NCBI RefSeq assembly: GCF_030445035.2
Contig: NC_080702.1
Location: 23,261,652-23,325,651, forward strand
Direction of reading: 5' to 3'
Length of the DNA stretch: 64,000 bases
From: Dasypus novemcinctus
Lineage: Eukaryota; Chordata; Mammalia; Cingulata; Dasypodidae
Below are positions 58,715-64,000 of this stretch, one piece after another. A program made the position numbers and the translations under genes. Under the pieces are notes generated by a model. That model searched no databases. It was not told the origin of the DNA and was given only the letters and a program-made list of their open reading frames with translations. Each line of letters opens with the position of its first letter. Position 1 is the first letter of the stretch.

Positions 58715-60036
58715 ACCCACATTCCCCAAACCTGTGTTCCCCAAACCCAGTGTTCCTTGAAGCCTAGCATTCCCTGAGCCTACAGTTCTCAGACAAACCC
58801 TAAGAGTGGGAGGCTTCTGGTGAAGGGTGCAAAGGGGCCCAAGGAGTGGGCTGAATTGTCTGGTCCCCCCGTTTGAGCTTTGGGGATCTACCAATTGGTT
58901 TACAGAAAAACTAAAAGGAGGTGAGAGGCAAATCTACAGAGGTAGGACAATTTACCTAAACACCCTGGATTAGAGAAAATTGGTCTGTGAGATGGTGGAG
59001 TCAGGGAATTAACTATTCTTGTGCAATACACCTAAGGGGGGGGGGGGGGGAGAGCAGGAAGTGCTTGGTAGGCATCCAATAGCATATTTAGGGTTCCCAG
59101 CCAGGTGTGGATGTTCTCTCTCAAAGAGATTGAGAGTCATTATTTTCTGTGATGAGTCAGTTCAACAGGGACCCATTTGAATCTCAGAGGGGGAGTTCTC
59201 ACACAGGTTACCTTCTACCCTGGGAGAGAGGGAAGTGAGGAAAGGAGAAAGGGGGAAGGACAGGTTCCTAATCAGTTTATTCAATTGCAAAGAGCACTCC
59301 TTGCTTGAGGGCTTGTCTGGGTTTTTGTTTGTTTGTTTGTTTTCTTGTCTCTCTTTTCTCTCTATCCCACCACTCCTTTTATTTCTCTATTGGTTGTTGC
59401 TAGCAATGTTTATTGATGGCTATGCTTCCTCATCCTCAATTTCCTCTTTTCTGTGTGTCCTGATTTTGGCAACCAACACTATCTCCTTTCCTTTTCATCT
59501 TTCTATCTTTCATCTTCTGTTGTTTCTCTTACATTCCTCCTCTCCTTGTTTAACACCCAATTTTTTTTTTGATTTTTATTTCTAACACCTCTACTATGTT
59601 TTCAATCATTTATTCAATTTTTATGTTATATTCCTTTATTTTACCTTTCCCTTTTTCCTGACCACATTGGCCTTTTAATTCAAACTATATTATTCTTATT
59701 ATTCAGTTCCCCATCTTATTGTAGGTAATTGACTTTTTTATTCCTATAACTCTACACAGGTTACATGAGATTAATATTCATTCTCCTAGGTTATATATGG
59801 TTCTTCTGCTAACACTTACTAGCAATATTACTATTATACTTTTTCTTTTCTAACCTCATTCACTTTTCCTGGCATTAATCTTTTTCTTTCAAGGGAACTT
59901 AGACAACAACAAGAAAATAGAATAAGAAAAACAAAGTATCAAAGAGAAAACTTAACACATACTCAAAACCAGCACCTAAATAAAGCCTGAGACTAAATGG
60001 AGAAGCTAACCAGCTGAACAAACCCATCAAGGTAAA

Positions 60037-60630
60037 ATGATGACTAGACAGCAACAGAAAATTACAATCCATACTAGTAATCAGGAAAACATTGTCTAAT
60101 CAATGAACAAACCTGGAAGAAGAGCAGATCATTGAATAACTAATCAAAGCTCTACAAGCAGATATCATGGGATCACTTAAGGAAGTGAAGGAAATGATTG
60201 AGGATATTAAGAAAATACTTGAAGAGGATATAAAAGAAATTGTAAACATATGCAAAGAGATAATGGGTATAAGGTGATGAATGGCACAATCCAAGACATC
60301 AAAAGTACACTCTGCAGTAAGAGCAGATTTGAAGAGACAGAGGAAAGAATTAGTGATGTGGAAGAAGACAGTAAATCTATAGTCAAACAGGTAGTACAAC
60401 TGATAGATAAAAAGATAGAAAAAATCCAACAGGGACTTAAGAATTTGAATGACAACACAAAATGTACAAATGTACACAATATATGGATCCCAGAAGAAAA
60501 AGAAAAGGGAAAGGGGACAGAAGGAGTGTTGGGGGAAACATTGGCTGAAAACTTCCCAAACCTATTGATGGAGAAACCTGCCCTGCAAGAAAAACTACAG
60601 GGAGTTCTACAGGAGGAAAGAAAAAAGTAG
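60037..60630 (+). pseudogene. L1 ORF1 of L1-6 with internal deletion of the RNA-binding domain
   Basis: The start is ATG-ATG-ACT at 60037, in the same place as the other copies. From 60250 a 126-residue frame stays open: it contains the coiled-coil part (RFEETEERISDVEE) and then passes directly from NLLMEK to PALQEKLQGVLQEERKK. The RNA-recognition and most of the C-terminal domain (about 115 codons in L1-4) are missing, yet the frame is kept across the join. The upstream part has stops. Without its RNA-binding part it could not act as a normal ORF1p. Confidence 0.8.
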
Positions 60631-60724
60631 GAGACACAGAGTTGGAGAATAGTGTAAGAACAACCAAAAAGACAAAAAGAGGAAAAAAAAAATAACAGAT
60701 GACATACACAAATCCAAAGAAATT

Positions 60725-63700
60725 ATGGCCAATATAAGTAATTCCTTGAGAGAAATAATATTGAATGGCAATGAATTAAACTCACAAGTCAAGAGACACA
60801 GATGGCAGAATAGATAAAGCAGAAACATGACTCATCTGCATGCTATCTACAAGAAACCCACTTGAGACCAAGGGATTCAGGGAAGTTGAAAGTGAACAGC
60901 TGGAAACAATCTTACAAGTAAACAATAACCATAAAAGAGTATGAGCAGCTATATTAATATCAGACAAAATAGACTTTAAATGCAAAACTACTATAGTGAC
61001 AAAGATGGACATTACATATTAGTAAAAGGGTAATCTTTCAGGAATAAAGAACAATCATCAACATTTATACACTGAAACAGGGTGCCTCCAAATACATGAG
61101 GCAAACACTGGAAAAAAATAAGTGGAAGAATAGATGCCTCTACAATTATAGTGGGGGACTTTAATACACCACTATCATGATTAGACAGAACATGTCAACA
61201 GAAAATCAATAAAGGAACAAAGCCTTGGAATAAAACCTTAGAAGATCTGGACCTAATAAAGATATACAGAATAATACATCCAAATACAATAGGTTATATA
61301 GTCTTCTCAAGTGCACAAGGATCATTCTCTAGGATACACTAACTGCTAGGCCACTAAGTCTCAATGAATTCAGAAAGATGGAAATCATACAAAATAATTC
61401 CTCTGACCACAGTGGAATAAAGCTGGAAATCTACAGGGCCAGAGAAACAGATTAGGCACAAATATATGGAAGTTAAGCAGCACACTCTTAGACAAGTAGT
61501 GGGTCAAGGAGGAAATCTCAAAAGAAATCTGAAACTACCTTGAAAATAATGAAAGTGACAAGACAATATATCAAAAGTTATGAGATGCAGCAAGAACTAG
61601 GCTGAGAGGGGAATTCATAGCCATAAATTCATACATCAAAAAAGTAGAAAGAGCTAAAATTGAAGACCTAACTGTACACTTGAAGGAATTAGTAAAAAAA
61701 CAAACAAACAATAAACTAACCCCACAGGAAGAAGGAAGAAAAAAATAACAAAGATCAGAAAAGACCTAAATGAAATAGAAAATGAGAAAGCACTAGGAAA
61801 AATATGTAAAACAAAATTCTGGCTTTTTGAGAGGATCCATAAAATTGAGAAATCCTTAGCTAGACTAACAAAGAAAAAAAAGACAGAAGCAGCAAATAAA
61901 CAAAATAAGAAATGAGAAAGAACTATCAGCACTGACCCGCAGAAATAAAGAGTATCATAAGAGGATACTTTGAAAACTATATGCCAACAGGAAGGAAAAT
62001 TTAAAGGAAATGGACAAATTCCTAGAAATACATAAGCAGCCTAAATTGATGAAAGAAGAAATTGACACTCTCAACAAACCAATCACAAGTAAAGAGATAG
62101 AATCGGTCATTAAAAACCTCCCAATTAAGAAAAGCCCCCTATCAGATGGCTTCACAGGTGAATTCTACCACATATTCTGGAAAAAATTAACAACAACTTT
62201 GCTTAAAATCTTTAAAAAAATCGAAGTTGATGCAATATTACCTAACTCATTGTATGATGCCAACATTACCCTAATATCAAAGCCAAACAAAGACATCACA
62301 AGAAAGGAAAATTACAGGCTAATCTCTCCAATGAAACTGGATGCTAAAATCCTCAGCAAAATACTTGTTAATGGTATTTAACAACACTTCAAGTGAATTA
62401 TGGACCATGACCAAGTGAGTTTCATCCTTGGTATGCAAGGATGGTTTAACATAAGAAAATCAAACAATGTAATACACAACACAAAGAGATCAAAGGAAAA
62501 AATCAGATGATCATATCAATAGATGCAGAAGAAGCATTTGACAAAACACTGCACAGTTTTCTCATAAAAATACTGCAAAGATAGTAATAGAAGGAAACTT
62601 TTTGAACATGATAAAGGGTATATATGAAAAACGAACAGGTAACCTCATTTACAATAGTGAAATCCTACAATTTTTTTCCTCTAACAGCAGGAACAAGACA
62701 AGTTGCCCACTATCACCTCTCCTATTTAACATAGTGTTAGAAGTACTTGCTGGACCACTGAGACAAGGAGCAGATATAAAAGACATCCAAAGTGGAAAGG
62801 AAGAAGTCAAAATTTCACTATTTGCAGATGACATAATCCTATACATAGAAAGCCCTGAGAAATCTAGAACAAAGTCTCTAGAACATATAAGTTCAGTAAA
62901 TTGGCAGGATATAGGATCAACACAAAAATAATAGCATTTCTGTACACCAATAATGAGCAATCTGAGGAAGAAGTCAAGAAAAAAACACCATTTGCAATCA
63001 TAAATTTAAAAAATACATACTTAGAAATAAATTTAACTAAAGATGTACAAGACATACAAAGAAAAGAACACAACACTGTTAAAGGAAATCAAAAAAGTCT
63101 TAAATAAATGGAAGAAAATTCTGTGTTCGTGGATAGTAGGATTAAATATCATCAAGGTATCTATTCCACCCAAAGCGAACTACAGATTTAAAGCAATCCC
63201 AGTAACAATTAACACAGCATTTTTTACTCAACTGGAAAAACTATGAAATTTATTTGGAAGGTACAGAAGTTCCAAATAGCAAAAGACTTCTTGAAAAAGA
63301 AAAATTAAACCAGAGGAATCACATTACCTCACTTTAAAACATACTACTAAGTTGTAGTGGTTACAACAGTGTGGTATTGGCACAAGGATAGATATACTGA
63401 CCAATGGAACTGAATTTAGAATTCTGATATAGATCCTCATATACCTTAATCTTATATTTGAGAAGACCACCAGGCCCACTCAACTGGGAGAGAATGACCT
63501 CTTCAAAAAATGGTGCTTAGAGAATTAGATATCCATATGCAAAAGAATGAGAGGATTACCATGTCATGTCTTATACAACAATAACTCAAGATAGAACAAA
63601 GATCTAAATATAAGAGCCAAGACCATAAAGACTTTGGAAGACAATGTAGGGAAAGCATCTGCAGGACTTTATAATAAGAAATGGCATCATTAACTTCAAA

Positions 63701-64000
63701 CCCAAAGCAGAAGCAGTGAAAGAAAAAAATAGATAAATGGGACCTCCTTAAAATTAAAGCCTTTTGTGCCTCCAAGTAGTTTATCAGGAAGGTGAAAAGA
63801 CAGGATACATAATTGTAGAAAATATTTGGTAAATAAATACTTGGAGCCTAATATCCAGCATATATAAATATATCTTATACCTTGAACACACACTTCTCCA
63901 AAGAAGAAATAAAAATAGCTAAAAAGGACATGAAAAGGTGCTCAACATCACTAGCTATTAGAGAAATGCAAATAAAAATTACACTAAGATACCATCTTAT
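60725..64000 (+). pseudogene. L1 ORF2 of L1-6, broken, cut by the window edge
   Basis: The start is ATG-GCC-AAT at 60725. Endonuclease text lies at 61030-61420 (GDFNTP near 61157). Reverse transcriptase pieces are at 62010-62381 (KKSPLSDGFTGEFYH) and 62602-62931, where the catalytic FADD at 62821-62832 is intact. The C-terminal region starts near 63450. Stops and frameshifts occur in each domain. Confidence 0.86.

Larger units (their letters stand above)
57801..60036 (+). promoter_or_regulatory. 5' UTR of L1-6
   Basis: It matches the 5' UTRs of L1-1 and L1-4. About nine units of the 16-bp array are split by the LTR (58065-58165 and 58715-58800). A poly-G run of 14 lies at about 59036-59050. 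The pyrimidine-rich second half (59310-59700) is followed by the conserved A-rich lead into ORF1. Confidence 0.6.
57801..64000 (+). mobile_element. Full-length armadillo-type L1 (L1-6), cut by the window edge
   Basis: It starts with GGGAGGTGGGGCAAGATGGC near 57805. The 5' UTR carries the 16-bp array and a solo LTR (58166-58714). ORF1 starts at 60037 and ORF2 at 60725, and the window ends inside the C-terminal part of ORF2. Both frames are broken. Confidence 0.85.

Overview
The window looks like intergenic DNA from an armadillo-lineage (xenarthran, probably Dasypus) nuclear genome. The main species clue is a tRNA-headed, CpG-rich SINE at 56788-57160 that I recognise as the DAS-III type described from nine-banded armadillo. 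Supporting clues are several copies of one L1 lineage with a very long shared 3' UTR. I see no intact host protein-coding gene; nearly everything is retrotransposon, mostly L1, and all open frames are fragments.

Layout. 1-4334: 3' part of a decayed betaretrovirus-like (class II) provirus on +, with gag, RNase H-integrase and env remnants and a 3' LTR, sitting inside an older L1 (4335-about 7140). 7141-7715: old L1M-type 3' ends. 7776-18690: full-length L1 on + (L1-1), carrying two solo LTRs, a GGAA microsatellite and a short L1 3'-end copy. 18797-27355: full-length L1 on - (L1-2), tail to tail with L1-1, with a splice-like 5' UTR deletion. 27357-28135: L1 3' UTR piece. 28645-32610: internally deleted L1 (L1-3). 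32611-37722: mostly single-copy DNA with two LTRs. 37723-40759: 5'-inverted, twin-primed L1. 40775-47116: single-copy DNA with old L1M pieces, a strong pre-miRNA-like hairpin (43190-43290) and an ELOVL6 processed pseudogene (minus strand, about 44250-44940). 47117-56750: L1-4 and a five-segment mosaic of sense and antisense L1 blocks leading into L1-5. 56788-57160: DAS SINE. 57200-57790: remainder of the ancient antisense L1 that the 10 kb block split. 57801-64000: L1-6, running off the right edge, with a solo LTR in its 5' UTR.

How it works together. The L1s would have supplied the endonuclease and reverse transcriptase that mobilised the SINE, the ELOVL6 copy and the truncated L1 tails. The nesting gives a relative order: ancient L1M, then the armadillo-type L1s, then solo LTRs and short tails inside them, with the SINE among the youngest. 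The observations most worth following are the 101-nt hairpin, the 2.9 kb L1 3' UTR, the splice-like and template-switch-like L1 deletions, the mosaic at 52.7-54.2 kb, and an LTR with four 34-bp U3 repeats.

Limits: family names beyond DAS-III, L1 and ELOVL6 are not assigned. Boundaries of old repeats are good to about 10-50 bases. Alignments were made by eye between copies in the window.
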